Source: Actinostola sp. cb2023 | Lineage: Eukaryota > Cnidaria > Anthozoa > Actiniaria > Actinostolidae | Assembly (NCBI GenBank): GCA_033675265.1 | Contig: JAUJYZ010000968.1 | Coordinates: 167,751-231,750 of the forward strand | Reading direction: 5' to 3' | DNA: 64,000 nucleotides | Shown here: one piece after another, positions 23,514 to 33,823 of the stretch | Numbering within the stretch: position 1 is the first letter of the stretch | Layout of the letters: each line of letters opens with the position of its first letter | Translations under genes and position numbers: made by a program | The notes under the pieces: model-generated | Told to the model about the DNA's origin: nothing | The model's input: only the letters and a program-made list of their open reading frames with translations | Databases searched by the model: none

Positions 23514-23674
23514 TGTAATGTTATTTGCTTGTTGATGGAACATATACTACGATTAGAACAGATTCAGAAAGAACATCTTTATTCTGTTATGCGTAGCCAT
23601 CTTGAAGCATGTGAACGGGCTATCTAATTTACATAAAGAAACCGGAAGTGAATGTACCGGAAGTAACTATTACA
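23514..23674 (-). repeat. LTR of the Ty3/gypsy element (5' LTR in element sense)
   Basis: 161 bp, reads the same as the other LTR. It should hold the element promoter. No clear TATA box could be singled out. Confidence 0.93.
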
Positions 23675-23939
23675 TTCTAAGTTAAATATATGTTGCCCTC
23701 GTTACAATAGAGAGTCTGAAGGTGGTAGAACCTTTATAGTAAAATCTTCAAAACTATGGAACTCATTACCAGCTTCGATAAAACAATGTTCTAGTATTCG
23801 TTTATTTAAGAATTATTTTCGTAATTTTATAGTTAACCAGTATGAAGGCATTGATCATTTCATAGTTGATTAATTTTAATAAATTTTATATTTTAGAAAT
23901 ATATCAATATTATGTATATGTATTAGGTTTAGATTAATA

Positions 23940-24083
23940 ATGGTAATTGAACTGAGTGGAGTGCAATTTGGTCTGAAATCAAACGCGCGATTACAAAATT
24001 GCACGACCGCGTAGCGGGAGTGCGATTTGTAATTGCAAGTTTGATTTCAGACCAAAATTGCACGACACGAAGTTCAATTACCA
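23940..24083. repeat. 144-bp palindrome next to the Crypton-like element
   Basis: Arms GGTAATTGAACT and AGTTCAATTACC close the structure, and inner arms TTGGTCTGAAATCAAAC and GTTTGATTTCAGACCAAA continue it. It lies 2 bp from the left inverted repeat of the recombinase unit. It may be a separate MITE or part of the same element. Confidence 0.65.
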
Positions 24084-24085
24084 CT

Positions 24086-26327
24086 TAATTATATCCATTT
24101 TGAAATCCTAAACAAATAAGAGACGGACAATGTATACAAGCAAATACAAATTTCCTTTTAATAGAAATTGATTTAAGTTCAAATAAAATACAGTGTTTTG
24201 AACCAAACTTCCAAAAAATACAAATAATGGCGAACTACTGCTTTGTTAAAAATCTGGCGAATCACAGTCCATATTGATGTTGTCATAGCAACATATACTA
24301 AAAGTGTCATGTGATAATTAAAACACAAGAAGCCATTTTGTCTTGCACGCTTTGTATGCCTCGTGTAAGAGATGAACAGTCAGATAAATGAGGAAATGTC
24401 ATGTTTTTAATTTTCTTTTTCATCATCTGAATCGTAAATAACATATCTACGTTTCCTTGGAGTTGGAGAGACAGTTGGAGAAGCCTTTTTCGCTGAAGAG
24501 TAGACAGTAATCGTGCAATTATTGTAGTTAACTTTGTGCTTTGAGCTTGAAGCTTGATCGTTCATTCTAAACATTGGGACTGACTGCAAGACATCCTGAT
24601 TGCCATAAGGGATCATTGGTCGGAAGGAGTTATTGCTTGGAAGGACTCTTGGCTGAATTATCTGAACTGGCAGAAGTGCTTTGTTTGTGTTTGGAGCGTT
24701 TGGAGATTGAGATGTAGTAGTGGTACATGTACTTGACACGGAGGTCGACTGCACTGGAAAGCCACTGATTATGTGCGACAACTCTTTTCGCTGTTCTTCA
24801 TCAACTTCATCATAATCGTCTAGAGATGACTCTCTTGCATGGCCTGTGATTTCTTTTATTATGTGCCGAGGCTGTCCGGATTTTTTCAATTTCTGTACCA
24901 GGGTCTTTCTCATGCTGTGGTTCGTAATTCTCTTGGTTGTTGATAAACAAGACGACGCCATTGATTTCATGATGTTTCCGATTGTATTCTGTCCCATCCT
25001 TATTTTACCATACCAGATGTTTGGATTTTTTGGACGATTGATCACTTGAAGATATAGTGGCCCATTATCTTTCATTCCTTCGGGTCTCTTGGACAACCAG
25101 AGCTTAAACAGACGAACTGGGTCTCTTTCACCTCCATCAGTACTCGACATGACCTGGGGAGTTGTTCTGCGACGAATAGAAAGGCCTCCACTCCTTGTTT
25201 TGGTTGGATTTTCTGTAAACTTGATGCTTTCAGACCCATCCTCATGATTTATGAACTGGAAGTCTTCAATATATGCATCGTAATGGTCTTGACGGCCCCT
25301 AAATCCCATCTGCTCCGTCAAGTTTTTGAAGTTGACTTGTGTTAGCGTTCGGCCATTATGGTCGCCAAGCTGACCACTCGACCAGAGTTTTTCTTCTTCT
25401 TCGCCCGTTAGTGGACACGATTTGTTTGGTCGTTTACCTTTGCCTTGCATACGTAACGATAAAGCCTTTGCTTGTAAGGTTTTTTGCGAGTTAGCAAACT
25501 CTCTTGAGCGAGTGATACTGTGTTTGTAGTTCATCTGTTTGAGGTATCGATCAATGGCCGCCTGCATGATCTTCAGCGATTCTGGCTCGTAATCCTCTCC
25601 ATCAACCTTCTTAACTTCTGCATAAAATTGATTGAGTAACGTATTGAGGTCTGCTGGCTCAAGAGTCTCTATTTTTACAGTTACATCTCTGGACTTGCAC
25701 CATGTAGCCAGTACTTTCATCCAATATATGGTGGATCTTTTTGTGTTGGCGTTTTCGGCCGAGGCTTGTAGATGGGTTATGTCGTCTTCACTTAGAACAG
25801 GAAACCTTGACTGGTCAACATAACTGGCTGATAAATTTGTGGAACTTGAAGTTGTCTTTTCTGTAACTGTTGGCTTACTGGTAACACAATAATGAGAATT
25901 ACTGCTGCTGGGAATTTGCTCTGCTGTGTCCGTAAGATGTGTTTCTTCTCCAAAGACTCCTCCAAGGACGTCAAAATTCGGAAAATCTAGCTCAATGCTG
26001 CTGAGGATATCATCATCACAAAACTGTAAGTTATTTATAAACTCTTCCATGGATATTGTGTTAAAAAAATGACAATTTGTACTGAATATGTAGCAAACAA
26101 AGTGTCAAAATTTGCAAAACAAACAATCCCACTCAGCTTTTCAACATCAAAATGGCTTTCTAAATTCTTTGATTTGATTGGCTAACAAATGTCATGGCTG
26201 TTTTGTGATTGGCTGAACACAATGATGCGATTAAAGAAGCAAAGAGATGCGCTTTAGGAATTAATCGCATCCATTTTAACCAATCAGATTGCAGGATTTA
26301 CTAGTGATTTCAAAATGGATATAATTA
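24086..26327 (-). mobile_element. Crypton-type unit between perfect 22-bp inverted repeats
   Basis: TAATTATATCCATTTTGAAA (then TC) at 24086-24107 recurs as the exact complement at 26306-26327, enclosing a tyrosine-recombinase gene. Classical Cryptons are known for lacking terminal inverted repeats, so these may be recombination sites, or the gene may ride in another type of element. A clear target duplication was not seen. Confidence 0.55.
24407..26050 (-). CDS. Crypton/DUF3504-type tyrosine recombinase, intact (547 aa)
   Basis: A single uninterrupted frame. Residues 1-80 are acidic and Ser/Thr-rich. Residues 84-205 form the helical SAM-like DNA-binding half (TIYWMKVLATWCKSR). Residues 210-430 form the catalytic half shared by Crypton recombinases and the domesticated ZMYM2/QRICH1/KCTD1 proteins. 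Catalytic candidates are Arg in GFRGRQDHY (251 or 253), the H-x-x-R box NHSMRK (His378, Arg381), TGHARESS (His404) and the nucleophile Tyr413 in LDDYDEV. The tail (430-547) is Ser/Pro/Gln-rich and ends in the basic RKRRYVI. All catalytic positions appear kept and no stop is present, so the gene is recently active or under selection. Start chosen: first ATG, MEEFINNLQF. Confidence 0.85.
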   Translation of the reverse strand: MEEFINNLQFCDDDILSSIELDFPNFDVLGGVFGEETHLTDTAEQIPSSSNSHYCVTSKPTVTEKTTSSSTNLSASYVDQSRFPVLSEDDITHLQASAENANTKRSTIYWMKVLATWCKSRDVTVKIETLEPADLNTLLNQFYAEVKKVDGEDYEPESLKIMQAAIDRYLKQMNYKHSITRSREFANSQKTLQAKALSLRMQGKGKRPNKSCPLTGEEEEKLWSSGQLGDHNGRTLTQVNFKNLTEQMGFRGRQDHYDAYIEDFQFINHEDGSESIKFTENPTKTRSGGLSIRRRTTPQVMSSTDGGERDPVRLFKLWLSKRPEGMKDNGPLYLQVINRPKNPNIWYGKIRMGQNTIGNIMKSMASSCLSTTKRITNHSMRKTLVQKLKKSGQPRHIIKEITGHARESSLDDYDEVDEEQRKELSHIISGFPVQSTSVSSTCTTTTSQSPNAPNTNKALLPVQIIQPRVLPSNNSFRPMIPYGNQDVLQSVPMFRMNDQASSSKHKVNYNNCTITVYSSAKKASPTVSPTPRKRRYVIYDSDDEKEN

Positions 26328-26400
26328 GGATATATATTAGGTTATATATTTATATTTTTTAAGATTATATATAAAGTTTATTATTTATTTATTTACTACA

Positions 26401-28041
26401 ATGCCTCCAAGTAGGTGTAATATTTCCAATCTTAAAGGGGCAGTGTCAAGCCATATGACCGCGTAAGCCTGGGTACGAAGAAGCAAGAAATAATAAAGTC
26501 CACCGTGGACTTTTATTATTTTCGATGTTTTGAATCCGTTTCCATCGACCTTAATCATGTTTGTTCAAGCGTCTAATGGATCACTAGTAATAATTCAAAG
26601 CATGTTCTTCATTTTCAACAATTCCTAGTGGGGATTATTTCATCTTAGAACTGACTTTGAAGCCGTTGAAAAAAGTGTCGAACAGCCGTGGAGAGGCAGG
26701 CCGCCATCATCCTCGAGTGAAGAAAACCGAATTGTAAACCGGCAATTCTGGTCGATTGCGAAGGAATCTTGATCATCAACCGTAGGTGCAGTACTGTTCA
26801 TGACTTTTGAAGAGATAAACTCACGTAGAATGACTTGTAAACCCGGTGAGCTTCCCACCATCTACTTATGTGTTGGGCTTCCTGTGTTTTATTTGATCGG
26901 CCGTTGGAAAATGATATCGCCGTGAATTCTCTTCTTGAATTCAGTCCTTTTGATATATTGAAGTTCTAAAATTGCTTTCTAAATAAAGATTAGTATCTAC
27001 ATGAGTCCTGTAGGTCATTTATTTAGCGATTAGAACGGTTTTAGGGGGGTTTTGTAACTCACTACCGGGCAAGATAGGCTTCTCAACCGAGTGTTATTGT
27101 TTTGATTTTAATGCGCATGCTTGAGGCTTGACACTGCCCCTTTAAAGCCAGTATTTCGCTTCATGTTTGTACGGGTAGCGCGAGCTACCAGCGTAATCAA
27201 TGAGTCAGGTTCTTGCACACTCATCAAAGCAACTTCTGTCCGCAAGGAAGTTTTGCAATCTGCTCAGAGCACTTCGAGCGTAACTGTTTTACAAGAACTA
27301 TGCTAGTGGAAGGTCATGGACGAAGAATTCTACCTGGTTCTATACCAACAATATGGAAAAAGTCGTCACCACTGAATCAAGTCCAAATGTCAGAGAGAAG
27401 TCCTCGCATGGTAAGTTACAATGTCGATGTCTTTCAAAGCGACATTAATTGAAACATAAATTGATGTTTTATTAGTAATATGTTACAACTCCAGCTTGAA
27501 CTAGATACAACACCAATGATACTAATTTATTTGATAAAAACTTGACCGACGCAAAGAAAGTGAGAAGATTCCTCACAGCAGATCTAGCTGCTTTATGCAC
27601 ATTCTTAATTCATTTGTGATACGAAAGAAATACCTTGCATCCTTATTTTCGATTTTGTGGAATCACATGTACATCATCTTATTCCCCAACTTTTAAGTTA
27701 ATAAGAGAGTTGCACATTTACTGTTCAGTAGTAGTGTTGGTGAACACTGTTTAAAAACTCGCGCCAAACCAAACAACTGATAGCGCATATGAAGCTAACG
27801 TATTTCGTATTTTTTGTACGTAGGCATTGAAAGAAATTACTAAAGAACTGCAGGAAAATACGGAAGAAACAGTTCTACCATCTAACGGCAACGCTGGTAA
27901 AAATGTAGAAGTAAGTTATCCTTGTAGATTTCTATTGTAGATTTCGAACGATCATCTATTAATTTTACCGACGTCGTCATTGTATATATTCAGATATCCA
28001 AAGAAACCGCCAAGCAAACGAATCTACAAGTCTTTTCATAG
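26401..28041 (+). pseudogene. THAP-domain gene, first exon split by a TTAA element
   Basis: The ATG at 26401 gives MPPSRCNISNL, the usual THAP start with its first cysteine. A 706-bp element then interrupts, and coding resumes at 27146. The exon continues to FAICSEHFERNCF, with the C-x2-H pair, and SIPTIW, the variant of the THAP end motif AVPTIF, and stops at a GTAAGT donor (27410). Exon 2 (27824-27910, 29 codons, ALKEITKELQENTEE) and exon 3 (27994-28041, ending VFS then TAG) follow in phase 0 with good splice sites. At least one frame change between 27150 and 27250 shows decay in addition to the insertion. THAP domains bind DNA through zinc. This copy could be a host gene or a Kolobok remnant. 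Confidence 0.65.
26436..27141. mobile_element. TTAA-flanked element, AGGGGCAGTGTC family
   Basis: Ends AGGGGCAGTGTCAAGCC (26436) and its complement (ending 27141) sit between TTAA at 26432-26435 and 27142-27145. 706 bp, no convincing coding region. It sits in a THAP exon. Confidence 0.82.
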
Positions 28042-28044
28042 ATT

Positions 28045-28644
28045 TGCATTTTTGCACCCCTAATATATTCATACTAAAACCTACTATTTTTAAAAATATA
28101 CCACTTACTTTCTCAAGTATTGACTATTTTCTCAAAAAGATCAAATTTAACATAATTCATTTTATCAAATTCTCAATATATTTTATTTATTTATTTATTA
28201 TTATTTATTTTTTTATGTTCACTTTTTGCCTTTTTTCGGTTTAAAGTTTTGAATGGCAAAACTAGATTGCGTAAACCAGTACTATTTCAGTATTAATCCA
28301 TGTTAGTAATCATCACAAAGTCCAAAATTTCCTTTAAAATGGAATTCCAAAAAAAAATGCTCTGTACTGTTATTGTTGGGGAAACAAACACTTTAAAAAG
28401 TGACTTTTCTCAGGTGTCAAATGTTATTTTTGAGTACAAAACAGTGAATTTGGGTGTATTATTTTTATTTTCATATCAAATACAAAACCATTTTTCTAAA
28501 ATGCCTAAATTTCCATTTTCTTCAAGGAATTGTTTAAAATGTGGAATATTCCTATCATAATTGTGTATTCCAGATTCAAATATTCACATCTACAAACAAT
28601 AACTTAAGAAATTTAATTTTTGGGTCTACAACTCCTGATCACAC
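28045..28644. other. AT-rich, nothing recognised
   Basis: Low-complexity A/T runs. The 66- and 86-codon frames here are compositional. Confidence 0.5.
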
Positions 28645-29147
28645 ATTCATAAGGGCCTGAATTGATAAGCTTATGAAGTCTGACTACAGAAGGCCTACAT
28701 GAACTCATAAGCTTATGATGTCTGTCTTATGAAGTCTGATCACAGAGGGCCTTAACTCATAAGCTTATGAAGTCTGATCACAGAGGGCCTTAACTCATAA
28801 GCTTATGAAGTCTGATCACAGAGGGACTGAACTCATAAGCTTATGAAGTCTGATCACAGAGGGACTGAACTCATAAGCTTATGAAGTCTGATCACAGAGG
28901 GACTGAACTCATAAGCTTATGAAGTCTGATCACAGAGGGCCTTAACTCATAAGCTTATGAAGTCTGATCACAGAGGGACTGAACTCAAGCTTATGAAGTC
29001 TGATCACAGAGGGACTGAACTCATAAGCTTATGAAGTCTGATCACAGAGGGCATTAACTCATAAGCTTATGAAGTCTGACCAATTTCATAAGCTTATGAT
29101 GTCTGACCACAGAGGGACAGATCTCATAAGCTTATATATTATGAAGT
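28645..29147. repeat. 38-bp minisatellite with palindromic core
   Basis: About 12 units of the form CATAAGCTTATGAAGTCTGA then TCACAGAGGGACTGAACT. Each holds the 10-bp palindrome ATAAGCTTAT, and most also have TGATCA. Units vary at a few positions (CTTAACT versus ACTGAACT). The outer units are more diverged, as expected for a mature array. Non-coding. Confidence 0.9.
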
Positions 29148-30645
29148 CTGAACAATAAAGTTGTACACTTGTAAATACTGTAAATATTTATTATGATACA
29201 TTTCATTGTAACGATTTTTTTTACATTTCTGTTTTTAGCTAAAACAAATGAATTTAGCTTTTAGAACAGCACTCTCAGATGTTAACGGTGTTGAATGAAG
29301 GAAAGTAAAGATGTATGCGGTAATGAATATACTGCGTACATTTCCAACTAATTATGTCTATACGTGAAATTAAATTACGATAAATTTGCCGCGTGTTTAG
29401 AATAATCGCCTTCAGTTAATTCAGACATATTTACATATTTACGCTAACCAACCTCTATAGTTTATATATGATCAAGAAGTAGAATTTCTAATGTTTATTT
29501 TTTTAATATCTCTCGGTTTAAATACGCGATGTATTTTCAAACGTAAAATGTCAGTATAGTTTCTTCCCTTGAATTTACTTGAGGTTGTTATATTATTACG
29601 TTCCATGTCCAAATTTAATAATATATTTGATGAGTATGTAAAATGAACTACCGTATCAATGAAGAAGTCTACTACTGATCAAAGTTGTTACAGACCTTGG
29701 CGCCAAGATCGAGTCACGTACGGCGTTATCGTACGGCGTTCGAGAGTTATAAACAAACTACAGAAGAACTTTGCAGCGACAAATAGTTTCTACATGGAAA
29801 TATGTAAATTACAATTTCTACTAAACGGTTTATGCTACCTTGAATTGGAGATATTTGGCTTTTCTTCCTTCGAATTCAAAGCAGTGTTATCGTCGTGGTA
29901 TTTGGCGCCAAAATTTGTTCCGAACTTTATTCGGCGTCAGGCTATCATCTAAACGTTTTCTCGCTAGTTTGTTCGTAAACAATACTCCACAAACTCCACG
30001 GACTTGAGCATGGCTTTTGGTTTTCAGTTATTTTCATGATTCTAGTAGAGAATACCAATCGCTCCAGTGTTACGAACTGTCTTATAACTACACAAACATG
30101 ATCTGAGTTTGACCTCGGCAGCTTGGAGTCACATTTCAATCGCCGACTTCTAACTTCCGGCGATCTCGAATGACAATCGTTGTGGGTCATGACGTATTCC
30201 TGAGTTGCCGCTGGTCGGTCATACTGTACATACATACGGTATATAACAACTATACGTATTCCCCTCTCTCGTTCTAGTAGGTCACAACGTATTCCTACAT
30301 CTCAGGGATCTATATTAGGGAGATCCTTCAGAGGGAGAAATGCCCATCACTGCAAGACATGGGGAAATAAAAAATTATAGGGGATATCTTTCCGATCCAA
30401 AGATAGAAGCGGTCTGATTTCTTAATTTTCGCTTGTAATTATCGTGAAAACTATGGCGAAATTGTGAGGCCGGGTCAAACGTCGTGAGTCAGTCAGACTA
30501 GCTAAGGGTAGTAAGGGAGCTTTAGCTTTGCAAAATCTACGACGGCGACGTCAACCGGAAGTGTAAATAACTTCTGTTCGGGGTTTCGTACATTAGAGAT
30601 TTAGTTCAAGCCTAATAATAATAATAATTTCACTCCACGGAGACT
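29148..30645. other. No gene recognised
   Basis: Unique-looking AT-rich DNA. The 96- and 97-codon frames have no motif. Confidence 0.4.
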
Positions 30646-30649
30646 GCGT

Positions 30650-30765
30650 TACTGAGAGTCTCAAACGATATATTACGATCAGTTGATACGCATCAGGAAG
30701 TGGTATTAGTTCTTTTGGATCTCTCAGCCGCATTTGACACTATAGACCACGAAATTTTACGTGGA
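30650..30765 (+). pseudogene. LINE reverse-transcriptase fragment
   Basis: About 40 codons read [20 protein letters not shown], the RT palm motif A (D-L-S-A-A-F-D) of CR1/L2-like LINEs. Both ends are lost. Confidence 0.8.
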
Positions 30766-31357
30766 TATTGACAGTATGTTAATATGAGTCTAAATTGGTA
30801 ATGGGACAAGTATTTGGGACAGGAAGTCTTGGCATTTAATGAGTAATAGATGGGATATGCACAAACAGGATAGGAGTCGGGTATACTTAGATAATATTCG
30901 CATTCCTACACTCTCACATAATCATATATATAAGTAGAGCCATCCTTAGAGTAGAATCATAGCATTATTTGGCAGCATTTACATTGTAAGCAATAACAAG
31001 AACTAGCTTTTCGGCATTTGATTTAAACACCAAACCACACCATTTATATTGGCAGTCATGATTGAATATATGTTTGTAAATTATAGAAATAATTTTGTTT
31101 TAATATACAGACTGTACTCCAGTGTACGGGCTGATTATTTTTAGATGTCGAAGAAAATGCCGACGCTAAGCACAAAATACCGGAAAATAGCATGGAATAC
31201 TACAAATACGAGAGAGGGCTGGTCATATTATCGGTCAAAATGGCCAAGGGGTGTCAAGCATTTTTGCAAGGGTTTGTAGCTACTCCTCTGGTGTGATCGT
31301 TTTAGTGGATCGCAATAGAGACTGCCTGCCTGACACCGTGTACGTACGCTGAAACGC

Positions 31358-31639
31358 GCACAGGCAGCCCGGCCCAATCAATGGGTCTTGTAACGATTAT
31401 ACAGTGAAAGACGTGAAAGAAGGGGGTCGAAAATTGTAAAATTCAAAATATAATAAATTTAACATACCTATATTCAACGTAGCTTTTGGTATTTTGTAGA
31501 TTGCATATACAACTGAAAAACCAAAACTACGCTGGGTATAAGTATGTTAATATTTAATATATTTTGATTTTTACAATTTTCAACCCTTTCAGTTCACTGT
31601 AATCGTTACAAAAGACCACTGCTTGGGCTGCCTGTGAAA
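31358..31639. mobile_element. Palindromic MITE, about 280 bp
   Basis: Outer arms CACAGGCAGCCC and TGGGCTGCCTGTG, then inner arms GGTCTTGTAACGATTA and TAATCGTTACAAAAGACC, continuing for about 70 bp inward. Non-coding. Confidence 0.68.
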
Positions 31640-31673
31640 CGCCCAGGAATTTGATACTGAGAATTTGAGTTGA

Positions 31674-32370
31674 TTATTCCCTATCTGTCCCAACGTCCTC
31701 TTCCTGCAGTTCTTCGACGGCTTCAGTTCGACCATACGTTTCTTTCAGATGGCGGACTGTGTTCAAACGCAACTTTTCGCTGTTGGTTAACGTGAAATCG
31801 AACAGAACAACAGAGTCTTTCGGCACGTCTTCCGACCATTCAACCCACTGCCTTCCTTCCTTTCTTTTCGCGACTGTCCATTTAGTTGTCCAAGAACCAC
31901 TGTACCATACAACAGTAATGGAGTCTTCTTGAACTTCACGAATTGTAGCAATTAATGGGCGTTCTTTGTATATTTCGCTTTCAAGGGCGACTAGCATACC
32001 CTTCGCCAGATCGTTTAGATATTGATCTTCAATTACGTGAGTTTGCTTTTCTTTTGGTGGTCGGTAACTCCCCGTATAAATCTGTATTGAAGTTATCAAA
32101 TGCATCAGACCTGTTAAAAACGCATTGTGATAGCCTAACAACTCTATAATCTAAAAGTGATACTTACGGGTAAAAAGCCTTCTCCACGTTCGTAGGCCTC
32201 ACTGGTCTTCAACGCCTCGTTGAGATTTGGGCATGATTCGTCATTGGGTAGTACCCTTTTCCTTAGATCGTCTAAAGGCCAGGTCTTATCACAACAATGG
32301 ATGTACGAAAGCTCCTTTTTGTGGTACTTGTCATCTTTGGAACAAATTTGAATAAAATGGAGTAAGTGAG
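31674..32370 (-). CDS. Last two exons of an unrecognised gene (SH3-like segment)
   Basis: Exon 1 (32370-32168) follows a TTTCAG acceptor and ends CCC|GTAAGT. It reads CSKDDKYHKKELSYIHCCDK and YERGEGFLP. Exon 2 (32081-31674) follows AATACAG in phase 0 and runs to the stop. It holds KGMLVALESE, then ITVVWYSGSWTTKWTVAKR and VVLFDFTLTNSEKLRLNTV, a beta-rich W/Y pattern like an SH3/tudor fold seen at the ends of transposon-related proteins in such genomes, and ends with an acidic tail (EELQEEDVGTDRE). Both exons are clean. The 5' part would lie above 32370, where a LINE starts at about 32400, so the gene may have been cut by that insertion. Function not assigned. Confidence 0.55.
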
Positions 32371-32568
32371 CTGAAAGAATCCTATGTCCGGTGATAAATC
32401 CTAACCATTTCTACAAGTACAAGCAGATAAATCAATTTTCGATAAATAAATAAAATATGGGGTGCGTGAAGCGTGAAGAGGTAGGATGCTCGTTTGAGCG
32501 CTCCGTATATACTCTTGCTCATTTCCCCAGTAATTGTAAATCATAGCCAGCTTTATTTCAGTTATTTC

Positions 32569-33414
32569 ATGAGTACTAACACGGGAGTTCGGAGAACCAG
32601 GGAAGAACTGTCATCGAATTCGTCAGTCTCTAGCGTAGACTGTTCTCCACAAGCAAAGCTGCAAAGAATGGACGCCGACAAATCAAACCTAACCTTGGAA
32701 TCCATCTATAAAGTTGTGACGGAGATTCAAAGTAATACAAACAGGTTACTGACAGAGAACAAGTCTTTAAGAATAGAATTTGACGAGGTGAGGACCGCTA
32801 TGACTTTCCAGTCGAAATTAGTAGAGGACTTGGTAAAGGAGAACAAGTCCACAAAGAAGGATTTCACAGACCTCACAAACTCCTTGAGTGACTGCAACGC
32901 CGAACTAAGGAACGCTAACACCAAGATAGAATGGTTAGAAACTAAAATTGACGACCTGGAGGCACAATCCAGGAAATACAACATCGAAATTCACGGCATT
33001 CCACAGACCGAAGACGAAGACCTGGAAGAAACTACAATCAAGGTTGCCGAAAGCGTAGGAGTAGTACTTGACGAGGACGATATAGATATAGTCCACCGTC
33101 TGTATTCCAAAGCACAGATTAAACCCATTCTAGTGAAATTTAAAAGCCACAAGACTAAGAATGAACTATACCAAGCAAGAAGGAAACTACGGGATGTGAA
33201 GGCTAGCGAAACATTTAATGGGGCAGTGGCAGTATACATTAATGAAAACCTAACAGCCTTTCGACGACGACTTTATGGAGAGGTGAGAAAGAGAGCCTAC
33301 CAAAACAAGTGGTACAGGACATGGACACTCGATGGAAAGATATTCGTATGTAAAGAAAAAGGTGAAAGGTCAATACGTATCAACCACCACGGTGATTTGG
33401 AGAGCATCTATTGA
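32569..33414 (+). CDS. LINE ORF1 protein (coiled-coil RNA-binding)
   Basis: The open frame extends to 32494, but the ATG at 32569 (MSTNTGVRRTREELSS) starts the typical polar region and is preferred. A Ser-rich head is followed by a long coiled coil (ESIYKVVTEIQSNTNRLL to IEWLETKIDDLEAQSRKYN, about residues 45-150). Then comes the L1-ORF1-like RRM and C-terminal fold: NIEIHGIPQTEDED, DIDIVHRLYSKAQIKPILVK, LYQARRKLRD, ending ERSIRINHHGDLES. Such proteins trimerise and coat element RNA. 281 codons, no break. Confidence 0.85.
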   Translation: MSTNTGVRRTREELSSNSSVSSVDCSPQAKLQRMDADKSNLTLESIYKVVTEIQSNTNRLLTENKSLRIEFDEVRTAMTFQSKLVEDLVKENKSTKKDFTDLTNSLSDCNAELRNANTKIEWLETKIDDLEAQSRKYNIEIHGIPQTEDEDLEETTIKVAESVGVVLDEDDIDIVHRLYSKAQIKPILVKFKSHKTKNELYQARRKLRDVKASETFNGAVAVYINENLTAFRRRLYGEVRKRAYQNKWYRTWTLDGKIFVCKEKGERSIRINHHGDLESIY

Positions 33415-33823
33415 TAGTCAGGTTTGAACTCATATTATAATACTAGTAAGTCTTGGTGTTATAAAAACTACAAAACTACAATATTTACTGATAATATATT
33501 AATTACGCTTAATGTTGTTAGTGAAAGAAATAACTGATCATATTTAGGAACAAATATTAACATTAGGATAAATTGCACACTTATTTTGCTGGAGCGAAAT
33601 TGTCAAGGAATTTGCATATCTAAAGTCTATGGGGAAATGAAAGAGTATTTCATTAAGTACATATACCGGAGGAGAATGCATCCAACATGTTTTTCATTGT
33701 TTGTTGATAAGTATTGTGTGTTGCGAGTGTTTTCGTTTGTCATATATGTTTACTTGGCACCTTATACGGGGTATTGTTCCAGTGGGACTGATAACGGCCA
33801 AATTGAACAAACGCATTCCTTAA

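Larger units (their letters stand above)
19107..23674 (-). mobile_element. Young Ty3/gypsy LTR retrotransposon with 5-bp target duplication
   Basis: Two 161-bp LTRs read identically by eye (19107-19267, 23514-23674), start TGTAATG and end TTACA. TTCTA flanks both sides (19102-19106, 23675-23679). The internal region holds one long gag-pol frame on the minus strand. Insertion split a LINE whose halves match across the site. Identical LTRs imply very recent insertion, or conversion. Total 4,568 bp, short for the family because the LTRs are small. Confidence 0.95.
16835..23880 (+). pseudogene. CR1/L2-like LINE, degraded and split by a Ty3/gypsy insertion
   Basis: Endonuclease remnants come first (GDLNIDFM at about 16860, SDHLPILAV at 17050). 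Reverse transcriptase motifs follow in several frames: PSGKATGADGLSIRLIK, NNYRPVSILPVLLKVLERHM (363-codon frame 17013-18104), IFTDFKKAFDLVDHGIL (18125-18352), a PQGSVLAPLLF block near 18340, FADDTTVS (about 18420) and LQKRAARVILHES (18825-19064). The element stops at 19106 and resumes at 23675 with RTFIVKSSKLWNSLP, the usual C-terminal tail. The clade is judged from the tail and RT layout only. At least five frame breaks, so dead. Confidence 0.8.

Noticed and set aside
24086..26327. Calling the recombinase a plain host gene (ZMYM2/QRICH1-like)
   Set aside because: It is a single exon with all catalytic residues kept and inverted repeats around it, unlike the domesticated, catalytically dead vertebrate relatives. 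A domesticated gene is still possible.
28645..29147. CRISPR-like regularly spaced repeats
   Set aside because: There are no unique spacers, the whole unit repeats, and the DNA is eukaryotic.
30426..30545. Possible tRNA or small RNA gene in the GC-richer stretch
   Set aside because: No cloverleaf or A/B box arrangement could be drawn.
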